From contig WPIO01000130.1 in NCBI GenBank assembly GCA_009760855.2, positions 737,501-801,500 on the forward strand: a stretch of 64,000 nt of DNA. Direction: 5' to 3'. This DNA is from Cristatella mucedo (lineage: Eukaryota > Bryozoa > Phylactolaemata > Cristatellidae). Within the stretch, counting starts at the first letter, position 1, and the number at the start of each line of letters is the position of its first letter. Below the pieces are notes generated by a model, which did not search any database, had not been told where the DNA came from, and worked only from the letters and a program-made list of their open reading frames with translations. The position numbers and the translations under genes are program-made. Of this stretch, positions 49,598 through 61,484 are shown in pieces.

Positions 49598-50172
49598 CAG
49601 AGACAGAGATCTATATATCTAATATTTCAGATCACCCAGTTGTATTACTTCCGTCATAGTATACAGTAGAAGTGCTAATCTCACGAAAATAAAGAAGAAG
49701 ACAATTTATAAAAGGGAGAATTCCTACAATTACTGAGACAATTAATGTTTTTAACGTTAAGCATATATGTATATTTATATACGGTGCTTCGTGAATGGGG
49801 CTAATAACATTTTTTCTTCCTGAGTAGTAAGTTTAATTTATCAAGAACTAATGCCGCAAAGTACATGAAAAGGTTATTGTTCCCCATAAACTTTGTCTTT
49901 GTAACCAGCAGAGTGAGATATTGAAATGTATACTTTTCAATAAGAAACAGACCAATTCGTTGTGCTGAATCTTTGGATCGTATCTATTCAGACAAAGAAT
50001 AACTAGAATTAACATGTATTCTACTAAAGTTATACAAAACGACCACAGTCAGTAGTTTGAGAATAGCGACTATACATCGTTTTTAAAATTCAGTTTCCAG
50101 ATTTAGTCACCGATAATCTCGTTTTCACCGTACAACCCTTAATAACGGCATTCGAAGTCAACTACAAAAATA

Positions 50173-50326
50173 CTAGCTTTTTATGGCGACAGAAGAGCCT
50201 TTATGGCTATCGCCACCGCTCGCAGCGGCGATAAAGGACCGCCCACCACAGGATTTGAACCTGCGACCTCGGGACCAAGGTTGGGAAAGGCAACCGCCTT
50301 ACCTAGTGCGCCATCGTGGCTCACTA
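50173..50326 (-). mobile_element. SINE family B, best copy
   Basis: Minus strand: gagccacgatggcgcactag (A-box end), gttcaaatcctgtggtgggc (B box), then gatagccataaaggctcttc and ctgtcgcc. The head is close to a tRNA. Confidence 0.92.
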
Positions 50327-50639
50327 ATAAATAAGTATTCCAATATGTGAAGCTCAATCGAATGAGAGAGCCTTGAAGTCAATTCGCGCTGCTTGATGGA
50401 AAGCTGAATCCCCCCCCCCGATGCGCTCGCCTCGCTTCTCAAAGTCAGCATCCATGTTCTCCTTAAGTTTGATCAAGATAACATTTAAGGATAGCGACAT
50501 CCTGCAGCAAACTGGCTGTAATTTTCCACAGCTTTATCTCAAAAAGCTCTAAATATTGTCTACTGCGGCAACAAAACTAACTCCAAGCTGTTTGTCCATA
50601 CTAGTGAGATTCTTGTGGAAATCACTGCACCTCACCTGA

Positions 50640-50846
50640 TCTTCTTTCTCTCAGCCACATGGAGACACCGACTTTGAAATGCACCTCGGGCAGCTTAGGG
50701 AAGACGCTTCGGAGGTACTCAAAGGCTGTGTATGTATATCTATGACAAGCTTGTTCCATAAGGCACCAATATTTGATGTACAGTGGTGGCAGCCGAACCT
50801 TGCAGGAGTCCACCGATGGCTTTCGCGTGACGTTGTTGCGGCCCAC
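50640..50846 (-). other. Unassigned open frame
   Basis: Encodes YLRSVFPKLPEVHFKVGVS, which resembles a short motif seen in transposon-linked proteins of invertebrates (FPxLSEAKxKxGIF, recalled, not searched). No neighbours support a gene. Confidence 0.2.
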
Positions 50847-50979
50847 CGTAGCCAGGCCAGGCAGTGGTAGTAAGCATTGATCGATTTCGTTTACTGTTCC
50901 TGTTCCGTCGCTTTAGCAGGCCGGCACCGAGTTTATCCAGCGACGAAGCTTGACAGGCATTTATCCTGAGAGTTTGAAA

Positions 50980-51250
50980 TCTGTTCGTGATGCAGGCCTT
51001 CTTGATCTGAACCCATTCTGAGCTTAATGTCTCGCCACTCTTATTGATGGAGCAAACTCAAAACTTGGCAGTGCACTCGACGAGCACGCCCGCCTAAATT
51101 CTGTCCCTCTATGGAGTCGTAGAGATTCCTGCCTACAAACCGAAAAACTTTTACAGATGCGCCGTGTACAAAGCGCCTGCCTGAAAGACGCTTTAGGAAT
51201 TTTCTGGGTCTGACGACCGTCTAAAGAGTTTCAAATTCTATATCCGATAA
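50980..51250 (+). mobile_element. LINE ORF fragment between nuclease and RT
   Basis: Plus frame around 51040-51200 reads GSALDEHARLNSVPLWSRR and LLQMRRVQSACLK, like the LDKHAPLKTKTV linker region of jockey/CR1 LINEs. Broken frames. Confidence 0.5.
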
Positions 51251-51831
51251 GTGTACACCCGGAGGCTTAGAAAGCCGGGCTTCTTTTTTCTCTCTCAAAA
51301 ACTGAATTATTGATAGTCAGTCGCAAGCAAATGATAAGACTGTGAATCGTTTGCTTGAAAACGTGGAACAGTCTCACTGCGAACATTTTAGCAATTTGGC
51401 CGATACAATTTCCACGTGCGTTGAAAATTTTGCAAATACTCGTACCTCAATAAAGCCACCTCCAGCTAATACAGGTGTTAGTATTGGTTCACAATCTGCG
51501 GCCTCGCATAAGAAATTATTCGGGGTTTTATGTGCGAAGTGACTACCTCAATAGGTAGAGTTGTTTTAGGCTTGGTCTTTAAGTCTTAAGTCTTTCTAAT
51601 CGGCAGTCGTTTGACAAGACTTGAAAAGGCTATACTTAATTCAGAGGTTCTACCAAACCATTGCCAAGTCTTCCTTCTTCCTTTTTGAAATGAAAACTCA
51701 TGAATATACTGTTACTGAGCAGCTCATGGCACACGTTGAAAGAATAAATTGTCAGATAAATTTCAGTCGGAATTCAAGTGATACCACTACACTGAAACTG
51801 TTCTCCTCAGCGTGACCAATGACACCCGAAG

Positions 51832-52218
51832 CCAGTAGTTCTCAACCTTCCTAATACCGCGACTCTTTAATCTATTTCCTAATGTTGTGGTGGTGGACGG
51901 ACATTTCCCCCTGGGGTATAGAGTATAGGGTATAGGGTTTATGATTTAGGGTTTACGGTTTATATACCTATATATACTAATATGTTTTGTGAGGAGTACC
52001 GTGATTGTTTACACCTTTTGATTGCTCGTTTTTTCGTGATTAATCTGATTGGCCTGTCAGTAGTTCATTGAGAAAAGCATCAAAGTACAGTTTTTGTGAT
52101 TAGACTACTCAAATGGACTTGTGGTGCAAGGCCAACCGCTGAATATATCATACGGAATTAACAAAACGTCCAATTATACTGAGTTGATTTTATTTCAATA
52201 AAGCGTGAATTTAATTTG

Positions 52219-52266
<48 letters not shown>

Positions 52267-52538
52267 GTCTTAGTTGTACATTCACCAACATAGGAGGAAA
52301 TGTCCTACAGGGGGGATGTCCTAGGGTCCACCAGGCGGGAAATGTCGGGGGAGGAATGTCGGGGGGGGGGAGGAATGTTTGGGGGGATGTCCTACATTCG
52401 TTGTGGCGACCACAAACCATAAAATTATTGCGTGCGAAATGTGGAAATGCGTGTTTTCAGATGATCTTAGGCTACCCCTGTGAAAGGGTCGTTCGACCCC
52501 CAAAGAGGTCCCGACCCATAGGCTGAGAACCGCTGCGG
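51832..52538. mobile_element. hAT-type MITE with SPIN/Charlie-like ends
   Basis: Left end cagtagttctcaaccttcct and right end, reversed, cagcggttctcagcctatgg. The right interior (reversed) has ttgggggtcgaacgaccctt, tcacaggggtagcctaagat and aataattttatggttt; the left has aataccgcgactctttaat. These follow the terminal regions of hAT families such as SPIN and OposCharlie as I remember them. It is interrupted by the element at 51.9-52.4 kb. Confidence 0.75.
51897..52400. repeat. Inverted GGACATTTCCCCC / GGGGGAATGTCC element with TTTAGGG-like core
   Basis: Starts acggacatttccccctgggg, then tatagggtttatgatttagg (TTTAGGG-like), a long AT part including (TA)n at 52220-52262, and ends with several ggg(a)ggaatgtcc units at 52290-52400. 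It sits inside the hAT MITE. Confidence 0.75.
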
Positions 52539-52544
52539 CCTAAG

Positions 52545-53000
52545 CAGTAGAAATGGTGGTAAGCTCACTGCCCGAGTTCTGATCGATAAATCAGCTGCCT
52601 TCGACAATATTGATCACGATATCCTACTTGAACGCCTGAGAACAGCGATCGGTGTGACAGATGAGGCCCTGGAATAGTTCGAATCGTACTTGTCTTGTTC
52701 GATCCGTGTCATTTGGTGGTCACGTCTCATCCAGCAGACTTGTCACCTGTGGATTTCCTTAATGGTGCGTTCTCGGTCCTCTGTTATTCTCCATTTTTAC
52801 CCTAATGAAAAGTAATTCGGGCCCATGGTTTGCTCTCACTGCTATGCCAATGACTCTCAGGGACTTATTTGTCTATGAAACCATTGACAAATCCTGCAGC
52901 GATTGATAAAATGAACGATCGCCTTGTAGACATTCGATCTTGGATATCAGTAAAATTCCGTAAACTAAGCAATCGCAAACTCTAAGCTCTCACTCGTAGG
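52545..53000 (+). mobile_element. LINE reverse transcriptase fragment
   Basis: Encodes TARVLIDKSAAFDNIDHDIL and LERLRTAIGV, the LLDLSAAFDTVDH motif of non-LTR reverse transcriptases; later a stop and frame changes. Not full length. Confidence 0.88.
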
Positions 53001-53384
53001 CCATCTCAAACTCGCGATTGAACTGTGCAACTTTGCTCCTCTAATTAGCGATGCTGTCGCGCGAAATGTGTCGTGTTCGCGGAATTTACGCGACCCCCTT
53101 GAAAACGGCTGACAGGTAGAAAGCTTGATTAAGTAAAGTGCTTCCACCGCCAGCGTTCATCCCGTTCGATCCAAAGATTGAAGAGCCGAGATTGAGATAA
53201 GTCCAAGATTGAGAGCCGCCTGCCGCTTGCCGTGGCTGGCGGAGAATCGTACGCAGCGCCTTAGTTCCGCCTAGACTGGACTGCGGCAATTTCGTTTCGA
53301 CGGAGCCACGAGAAGAGCCGCCGAGCCTTTGCAGGGGCTTACAAATATGGCTGCTGCAAGGCTAATCAAAAAATCCCAGATCGT

Positions 53385-53975
53385 CAGTCACGTGTCTCAC
53401 ATGCTGAAGAAGCTGCGACGGCTCTTGGTCGATCAGCGGATTGAGAGCAAAATTCCTCGTATGACCGACAAGACAGCCGCCACGGCTTGGCTCCCACAGA
53501 CCTAGCTGAACTGCTGCACCAGTTTCAGCCTTCTCGTGCCCTCGGGTCCTGTATGGATGATAAACTAGCTGTTCTATCCGTACGCTTACCGTTGGCGACA
53601 GAAGCTTTTGCTCTGTAAGTCCTAGACTGTGGAACTCACTTCCACAGTTCTTCGGCAACAGCATTTTCTCTCCTGCTGCCGACTGCGGCACATCTTTAAC
53701 AGCCACCCTGGGCTGCTACTTCCTGCTACTCACTACCTCGCCACCATGCGCTGCTACTTCCATGCTATCAAGTTCCTTGATTGCCCTACTGACGCAGCCA
53801 TGCTTCTCATTTTTTTGGTTGCGTGATAAGAAATTTCTTGGGTACTGTATGCACACTGAAAGCCGCTTACGTTTTGAGTGCTCCGTAGAAGGGTCTTCAA
53901 CTTCAGACCAACTTCAGACGAACTTAGTCCTTGTGCCTTTGTGGGGTTACAGCCGGAGATACATTATACGGCGGT
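53385..53975 (+). mobile_element. LINE family 2, 3' fragment
   Basis: Same layout as at 22.9 kb: tctcacatgctgaagaagct, cttggctcccacagacctag, ctgtggaactcacttccaca, ending tgtggggttacagccggaga and tacatta. Confidence 0.88.
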
Positions 53976-53979
53976 CGCT

Positions 53980-54840
53980 GCCTAACAGGATTAAACTGCC
54001 TTAGAGACACGTAAGGACTTTCACCATTTTGAATTTTTAGATGACATCCCAGTAGAACTCATCATACCTCAAAGCGCCAACCAAGTTCAAGGATGACATT
54101 TTAATCATTTTAGAGATACACCGGGTGAACCAGGGAAAGAGAAGGGTACTTATGAAATGCTTTCATCGGTTAGTTCGTCACCGCTCTCTTGATAAATTGG
54201 CCACAGACGTAGCAAAATGCAAAATGGCCGAATGTTTGCCGCCATTGCTTCCTGCATGTGTTCAGATTAGCAGCTGGAATTGAACTGAACTGATGTGTTT
54301 AAGGCTCCGGTATTTAAATTATTTTTGTTACTGTAAAGTATTAATAAAGAAAGTATTAATAACCGTGCTTTATTAATGCATAAAACAACTTCCCAATACT
54401 TCAATGCTTCTACGACTTCTTCGGGGATCTAAAATAAAGATTAACTCATACTGAACCATTGAACATTTTTATGACAGTATAATTTGACGAGTGTGTAATT
54501 AATTAGTGTGATTACGTATAAAAATACGTACATGCTATGCAAAAATATGCAAAGGCTTTATTTAGCAGTATCCTACTTGTAGTACTATCGACTGTCCTAC
54601 TTGTAGCTTGGACAGAGGCCTGTCCTCACCTGCGGCACATTAACCCACTTTTGACGTGCTTTGGGTACAGGGCTGCTTCTGGGAAGTAAGGGCAGGGCGA
54701 GCGGACCCAAGAGATGGCGGAGACGCAACATGAACAAGGACGAGATACAACGCAGGCGCCGAGCTGAGCGGCGGTCGGTCTGCTGCCAAGGGGCGGAGCG
54801 CCGTAGGGGAAGATCTCTGCTGCTGCGCTGGGAACCCGAG
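53980..54840. other. Unassigned AT-rich stretch
   Basis: No gene, repeat family or RNA gene recognised. Confidence 0.5.
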
Positions 54841-54842
54841 TG

Positions 54843-55008
54843 ATAAGACGGCTCACTAGGTGATGCGGTTGCTTTTCACGACCTCAGACCCGAGGTCGTG
54901 GGTTCGAATCCTGCGGTGGGCAATCCTTTATCGCCACTACAAGCGGTGGTGATAGCCGCCAAGGCTCTTCTGTCGCTAAGCAAAAATAGGCTGTTAAATC
55001 AGCTAGTA
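54843..55008 (+). mobile_element. SINE family B
   Basis: Head gatgcggttgcttttcacga, B box gtgggttcgaatcctgcggt, body tgatagccgccaaggctctt, tail ggctgttaaatcagctag. Confidence 0.9.
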
Positions 55009-55619
55009 AAATGCACTGCTACACATGCTAGTGCAGGTCAACAATAAGCGGCGTTATGTTCATGAAAAACAAATTTTGCTGAGCTTTGCACCATGCTTAG
55101 GCATCTGGCGATGTAAGCAGGTAGTCGTGCAATGAGAGAGCTACTCAAATGGAGCTTGGTAGCCCCCATCCAAGTGTGAACTCTAAATTGTGTGTAGCAA
55201 AAAGGTTATTTTGGAGCAAGAGAACCTTCGTGCAATGGCTCCCGTGCAGAAGGTATGTAGGGCGAGCCAGATTTGAGTGCTGGGCTTATTCATTTCTCTG
55301 AATAGCACTAGGTTTTGCTATTATCAGCAGCAGGTCGCTCATATCTTCATTCTGTTTCGAGAAAGCTAGATGCCGGCCAAGTGCAAATAGTGGCAGTAAA
55401 ATCTGCAAGAGACGTGAGAGAATTTGAGACACTGAAAGGCAAGTGACGTTCTCAAAGCGCGGAACTTCATATTGACTGACATCGCGACATCCAGTGACCA
55501 GAGATTTATTTCAAAAGAAGCTTAAATTCCACCTGCTCATCGCTGCATTTGCCTCGTCAGTTTGAACTGCCGTGCTTCTGCTTACGAGTGCCGAAATAAT
55601 GTTTGTTATCCCTAATCAG

Positions 55620-55705
55620 TAGAATTTTTCTTTTGTACCACATATGAAGTTTCTAGAAAGAGATTCAGTTCTTTGTAAGTGTATGCAAATATTTTAATAT
55701 CATGG
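55620..55705 (+). mobile_element. LINE family 1, tail fragment
   Basis: Sense remnant: gtttctagaaagagattcag, ttctttgtaagtgtatgcaa and attttaat. Confidence 0.55.
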
Positions 55706-56107
55706 AGGGTTCAAAGCCTGAGTACAGTCTATGTGATCTGCTTAGAATAGGAGGCCCGTCGTCTATATAGCGATTTGCTTTTCGAGAAAGAGGATATATG
55801 TTTTGAGAGTAAGTGGATTTCGAACAGATTCCTGGGTACTCATGACTCAGCGACGACAGCGACAGCGACTTGTCGCCTTGTCATCATCCCTCTTTGCTGC
55901 AGTCTTCTGCGCTAGGTTGACTGGCTAGTTGATTTGCAGGCTACTAATTACTTTTTCTTTGCGAGCTCGAAAACGGTCGGAGCTCTTTGGTGAATTTGTT
56001 CGTGGCCGGACATGTAACTGGTCATTTGGCGATCCTGGTACGTTGTGTGATCTTTTCTTTTTATTCGTTTGCCAACCTCTTTTTCTCAGCTATCTCTCAT
56101 CGAGGAG

Positions 56108-56280
56108 GCGTTAGGCCACGGATTGCTTGGTAAGGTGGTTGCATTTCTCGACTTCGGTCCCGAGGTCGTGGGTTCGAATCCTGTGGTGGGTGATTCTTTA
56201 TCGCTACTGCAAGCGGTGGTGATAGCATTAAAGGCTCTTCTGTCGCTATACAAAAAGAGGCTGTTAAATCAGCTAGCATA
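56108..56280 (+). mobile_element. SINE family B
   Basis: gtcgtgggttcgaatcctgt, ggtggtgatagcattaaagg, gaggctgttaaatcagctag. Second copy within 1.3 kb in the same orientation. Confidence 0.9.
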
Positions 56281-56457
56281 TATTTTATTTATTTATTGCT
56301 GCATGCTGTGCAACGCTCAACTTGTGTGCTGGCGTGGGCTTGCGGCAGGGCCTCGAAATATTTGCTGGTGTAGGTGTCTGGTAGCAATAAGCACTTGCCA
56401 TTTTCTTTGGGCATTCTCGGCTGAGAATGCACGCAAGTGTGTCTTGTGCGCGAGCGC

Positions 56458-56467
56458 GTGTATGTGT

Positions 56468-56502
<35 letters not shown>
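56458..56502. repeat. (GT)n microsatellite
   Basis: Short GT run in a GT-rich 150-base zone. Confidence 0.85.
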
Positions 56503-56504
<2 letters not shown>

Positions 56505-56884
56505 CTTTCGCTCATGAGGGTGTCAGCGTTTGTGCCAGTAGATGCGCATATGCGCGTGTGCGTGCCGGTATGTGAGTGGAATCGCTGTGGCGAGCAGTTT
56601 CGTCGACCTGCTTGCCGATGCAGAGCACTGGTGCACGCTGCAAATCTCTCTGAGATGGTGTGCTTAACTTCTCGACCTTCAGCTGGCTGGTCCTTTGCAG
56701 AAGTTGGCTAATGGCAAAGCGAATGAGCTTGCGGCTCGCGAACGGCGTTTGATGGTGAACGCAGCATGCTTCGATTAACCTTACCAACAATTGAAAGCCA
56801 CGAGCGCCCGCCCACTCCAGATTACCGTGTCTTGGCTGAGGCGCTCTGAGCTGAGAGTGCCAACTCCGTCGCTAGCGCCCCTCC

Positions 56885-57012
56885 ATGTGTGTATGTCGTC
56901 AATTTATGCAGCAAGGGAGTTGAGAGAATTTCACGTGCTGCAGGGCTGGGAGGGATCCATGCAGAGGTACAACTGAGTGTCATCTGCATGGAAGTGAGAG
57001 CCTAATTTGTGT
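56885..57012 (-). mobile_element. LINE family 1, internal RT fragment
   Basis: Antisense: gcagcaagggagttgagaga, gtcatctgcatggaagtgag, cctaatttgtgtctggct; corresponds to the YADDTQL region at 62.4-62.6 kb. Confidence 0.75.
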
Positions 57013-57019
57013 CTGGCTG

Positions 57020-58500
57020 TACCCAGGATAGGTTTCGGTTGGCTGGGACAGAACGGCTGTGATGTGGTATGGGTCACCGGCTAGGCCGGGATCGGACCAA
57101 CAGGCATGGCCGGATGTGTGGTGACGAGAGGTCAACGGGCTCTTCGGTAACGGAAGTTGGCCGACTAAGTCACGGTGTTGGACGCTCCTGGTCTCGCCGA
57201 GTTGTGCATCTGGATGGATGCAAGAGTGCGGTGCTGCAATTGTCGTGCACAGAGCCTCCGCGAAGTACCGTTCGAGCACCGCGGTCGAGCTAGGAAATTT
57301 GCACCCCCACGCGATTCTAAGTTGATGACGATTTCGCACTTATTTTGAACCTGAGGGAGGAAGCGCTGCTTCCGCGAAGAAGTGGCCGATGGACTCTCCT
57401 CGATTAGCTCCGTTCGCTGCTGACGCTACTCCGAAAAAGTGAAAGCCACACCCCTTGCACCTCCCGGCGACCGAACCCCCTGACCGCGCCCCCTACTGGT
57501 CCCGCTTTGGTGGAGCGGGCTAGCGCAGACGGCGTAGTCAAAATGCACGGCCGCTGCCCAAATCCGCCAGCACCAAGCTAGCTTGCATCCAGCCTAGTTG
57601 CAGGCTGCTTTAAACTAAAGACAGCGCAAGGTCAACACACGGATTCACTTTCGGAGCAAAACGCAACCAGTAGCCTGACTTGCTGGCGGCTTCACTGGGC
57701 ATTGGTTTTGCCATCTTGGTGGGGAGTACTTCTGATAGGTAAAATGGAGCCGGAGAATTATTCTGGCTTAAAGGTCACAGCTTTCATTTCCATTAGCGTA
57801 CCTATCCGAACTCCTTGCTAACCTCGTTTGCTCTCGCACCATTCGCTCTTCAGTATTTAGTCATTTCGCAGTCACTCGCATTAAGAAGAAAGCTTTTGAT
57901 GATTGAACCTCCTTCTGCCGGCTTGTGTCAAAAGTCTATGACTGCCAATTCCCGCTGACGACGATCACTACCTGCTTTAAGTTTTGCATCATTAAGCTCT
58001 AGGCTAAAGACACATTTATTCCTGTCAACTTTCCCTTCGCTTCCCACTCGGCGAACTTGTCTTTTAGGGTCCTGCGTGCTTTGCATGGTACATATGCATG
58101 ACTCAGTGCCTGCTCATAACCAAGGGTTCTACTAACCGGTGGCCATGCGCGTCTTAATGTTTGCCTGTGCTGGTCAAAGCACGATACTAGTTTGCTTGTG
58201 TTTGCTTGTCTGAGCTTACAGCAATCATGCTAGTAACTCTTGCTTAATCATTCTCTTTCATCGAGTGGTGCCTTGATAGAAACGCCTTGATAGAAATTTA
58301 TTTATGCAATTGTGCCGTGCAAGCGACATTTAATTATTTGCTAATATTATTATTATTATTAATAAGATTATAGTTCTCCATATGTAACTCGTCGCCAAGT
58401 AGGACTACAATGTTTGCTATTATCAGGATAAAAATTGATTATACCCTAGGAAGACTTTCGATATCTTCGTCCCATTCTTTTCCCCCTAATCTTATTAACT
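57020..58500. other. Stretch without recognised gene
   Basis: GC-rich at 57.3-57.6 kb. A short plus segment near 57990-58080 (LSSRLKTHLFL-like) may be the end of another LINE. Nothing else was recognised. Confidence 0.4.
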
Positions 58501-58668
58501 AAGCTCTGGTTTGACCCAGGGGTTTATTAAAGTGTTCACCTTTAATAACAGCCGAGGTCAAGGTGCTCGCTCACCTTTGCGACCGAGGTCGCTGGCTCGA
58601 GCCCTGTGGCTGACGTGAAGCGCCTGGATAGAGATTAAGTTTTCTTAGGGTGCTTTACAAATGGCTAT
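58500..58668 (+). mobile_element. SINE family A, with partly altered head
   Basis: gctggctcgagccctgtggc, gtgaagcgcctggatagaga and ttagggtgctttacaaatgg. A short duplication (ttaataacag) disturbs the region after the A box. Confidence 0.85.
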
Positions 58669-59239
58669 ATTTTTTGAATTTTGTATTTCTTTCCCGACCT
58701 GCTGGGACAAAGGACTAATTAATTGCGTGAACTTGAAGAGTGTTCCATTAGAACCAGTCTCTTTGCCCTTTTCCACGTCAAAGATTTTAGTCTTCAGAGA
58801 ATTAACGGGTCTAATTGATAGTTTACTCTTTACAGTGATTGATGTTAAGTTGTTATCTTATTTGGAAAAGAACGATGTCTATTTGCTGTCATGGGTGTAG
58901 AAGGCCAACAGGTGCACTGCACGAGATATGTGCGACTGCTGAAACAGCAAAGAGGGAAAGCCGAATCATTATCTCCATGTGCGTAACATGAGTATGCAAG
59001 TTAACAATTTGTGTCCCTAGCAGATGTTATAATGAGCGCTCTAACACACGAGCATCGTTATGGTACCTCCAGTTAGAAATTTTTAGGTGATAATGAGACG
59101 AGGAAGCTATTGACAGAAATGGATCACTGGGTGTAAGTTTGATGAAGAATTAAGAGACGAAAAGTTAAAGAAATGACGCCAAAAGGCTTGCAAGCGCACA
59201 TGAAACGACAGAAAATAAATCAAATCTCGTTCGATGAAC

Positions 59240-59362
59240 TAATTTATTAATAGTAATCGTAATGATAAATAATTATTTCGTATATCACCCTAAGAGGATC
59301 AAATCTCTAATGATAAATAATTATTTCGTATATCACCCAAAGAGGATCAAATCTCTACATAC
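59240..59362 (-). mobile_element. LINE family 1, tail fragment, duplicated
   Basis: Two tandem copies of aatgataaataattatttcg with gaggatcaaatctcta; half of the tail hairpin is present in each. Confidence 0.5.
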
Positions 59363-60139
59363 TCATGGGCTTTTCAACTAGTTACAAGGAAATAAATGAC
59401 CAAGGGTTAATTAAAAGCAAACTATTATGCTTTAAAAAAAGCACACAAGTAGACACTCGATCGAGTCGCTGGTTAGTAGGACCACTATTTCATAACATGC
59501 CCTCAATAATGAACAGGTTAGCATGCAAATCACACAAGAAAAAAGACAAGCTCACTTGGTTAATTGGGAGAATTCAGTGAAAAAATGCATTTGATATTTT
59601 TAGCATTCCAATGTCATCTTAAAAATTTAATTTAATCCTCTTCTCAGCATCTCAAGCCCTTTTCTACATATTGCGTTCAATTCTACCTCGATTTCACTTA
59701 AAATGATTGCTACCTGTGGATATCTTGATCTATGCACACGTTTATATACGATTCCAGCTACTTATCTTGTCGAAGCGAATATGCCTCTTTAGTAATTTAA
59801 CGCAATACTTGAGAAAACTTGAAGGTATGTGCAGGTAATGTGACATTGGTAGTTAGTCTGAGTTGTGATGTCACCTGTTAAATTTGTGGCCTTCCATAAA
59901 CCGAACGCAATTGAATTACTTTTGAAACCCTGAAAACCCGGGTTTTCTAACGGCCCTAAGTGAATCGCTAAGGGAATACTCTGTATGCAAGTCATTCAAC
60001 TTACTTAAATACTCTAGATCAGCTAGGAGAAATTCCCGATACTTACCACTTGCTTATAAAGCCATACGAATTTCTTCAGACCAACGTTTACGATTTATGG
60101 TTTTTATCTCGTCACCTGACAATTAGCTCTTTCATAGCA

Positions 60140-60880
60140 GTGGAACACAAGCTTGGGCTCTCAACGTCCAACTTCCCCTTCATTCCCTGGCTGCAGCCCA
60201 CCTATCAGAACTACTCAACCACCAGGCAAGCATCGTGTAACACACTCTTCCGACTCAAATACTTTAGCCATACCTCGTAAGAACCTCAAATGCTTTGGAG
60301 ACCGTGCCTTTAGTTTGCATGCCGAGCTGGTTTGGTCCAGTGGTTAAGGTGCTCGCCCCGACTAAGGTCTGGCTGAGTGTGGCTGAGGTTGTGGGCTCGA
60401 GCCCGGAGGCATATGTGAAGCGCCTGAATAGAGATTAAGCTCTCTTGGGGCGCTATACAAATGAATTATATTTATTTTTTTATTAACCTCACTCCCGACT
60501 GACGTCACGACATCTCCTGACTTCCCGACATTTAAGAAGAAGATAGAAACGCATCTATTTATTACAGCCTTTTGTGGGCTCATATGACTCGTCCTTTGTG
60601 TTTTTATGCATGCTGTACATTGTAAATGACTCTGTGCATGCCTCCACATACCAAATTTCCACGCTGACTGATCCTGTGCATATTTCAGGTTATTGCTATT
60701 AATTTTATATTTATTGTTATTACATGTTATATGTTACCATGTTATTCTTGTCGACATTGAACAGCATACCACTAACCATTCGATCATGCTTCGTTTGGAG
60801 CATATGCAAAGCGCGTGGAAAATGATTAGTTTCTCTGAGGACATTATACAAATGTGAATGTGTTATTACTATTACTCGGA
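60140..60880 (+). mobile_element. LINE family 1, 3' fragment interrupted by a SINE
   Basis: Sense copy: ctcaaatgctttggagaccg, then the family A SINE at 60316-60478, then the rest (ctcccgactgacgtcacgac, gcatatgcaaagcgcgtgga and an ATT-rich end). The gap is where the SINE entered. Confidence 0.85.
60316..60478 (+). mobile_element. SINE family A, nested in a LINE
   Basis: Head tgccgagctggtttggtcca, A box GGTCCAGTGGTTAAGGTGC, B box GGGCTCGAGCCC, tail gtgaagcgcctgaatagaga, ctcttggggcgctatacaaa. A block around ggctgagtgtggctgagg is duplicated. Confidence 0.9.
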
Positions 60881-61284
60881 ATAAGCTAAAATTTGCCTCA
60901 GGTCATCTTTCGGCTTCTTAGAAACAAGAAAAATTAACTCCAGAACCGAGCCGTTGAATCGGGGTAAAATGTAGCATATAAAATAATGTTTCCATTTAAT
61001 TCAGCCGTAATTTCCGACCGAAGCGCGCTCTGATGAATAAAACTCTCAATCGTTATATGTCATCTCCAAGATACACCGAAATCTGCAAAGAAAATATAAG
61101 GATAATCATTAAAAAAAATTATGCGAGTTTAATACAATTAATTAATCATTAGATTTTGGCATCGTATAAGTGGCGCAGCCTGAATTTATACCATCGCACG
61201 TATTGATGTGCTTAATCAACTGCGGTTTCTTAAAGTACATGGTTGACTTCGATGTTCTGTCACTCACATTTACGTACATGTATT

Positions 61285-61480
61285 CTCTTGTATCTACCTA
61301 CTTATCGGAAATACTTCCTAATCGGGCTGCGAATCACACGCCTACTCTTCTGGCTGAAGTCAGTTAGCTGTAACTAATCCCAACCTCAAATCCTTTGGAG
61401 ACAGTATCTTCAGTTCGAATGTTCCAAAGCCTTAAACTCACTGCCGACTGATATCACGACATCTCACCCGACTTGACGAA
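61285..61480 (+). mobile_element. LINE family 1, coding fragment
   Basis: Encodes YLSEILPNRAANHTPTL and, out of frame, NPLETVSSVRMFQSL. It ends abruptly where the antisense LINE starts. Confidence 0.75.
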
Positions 61481-61484
61481 GTGG

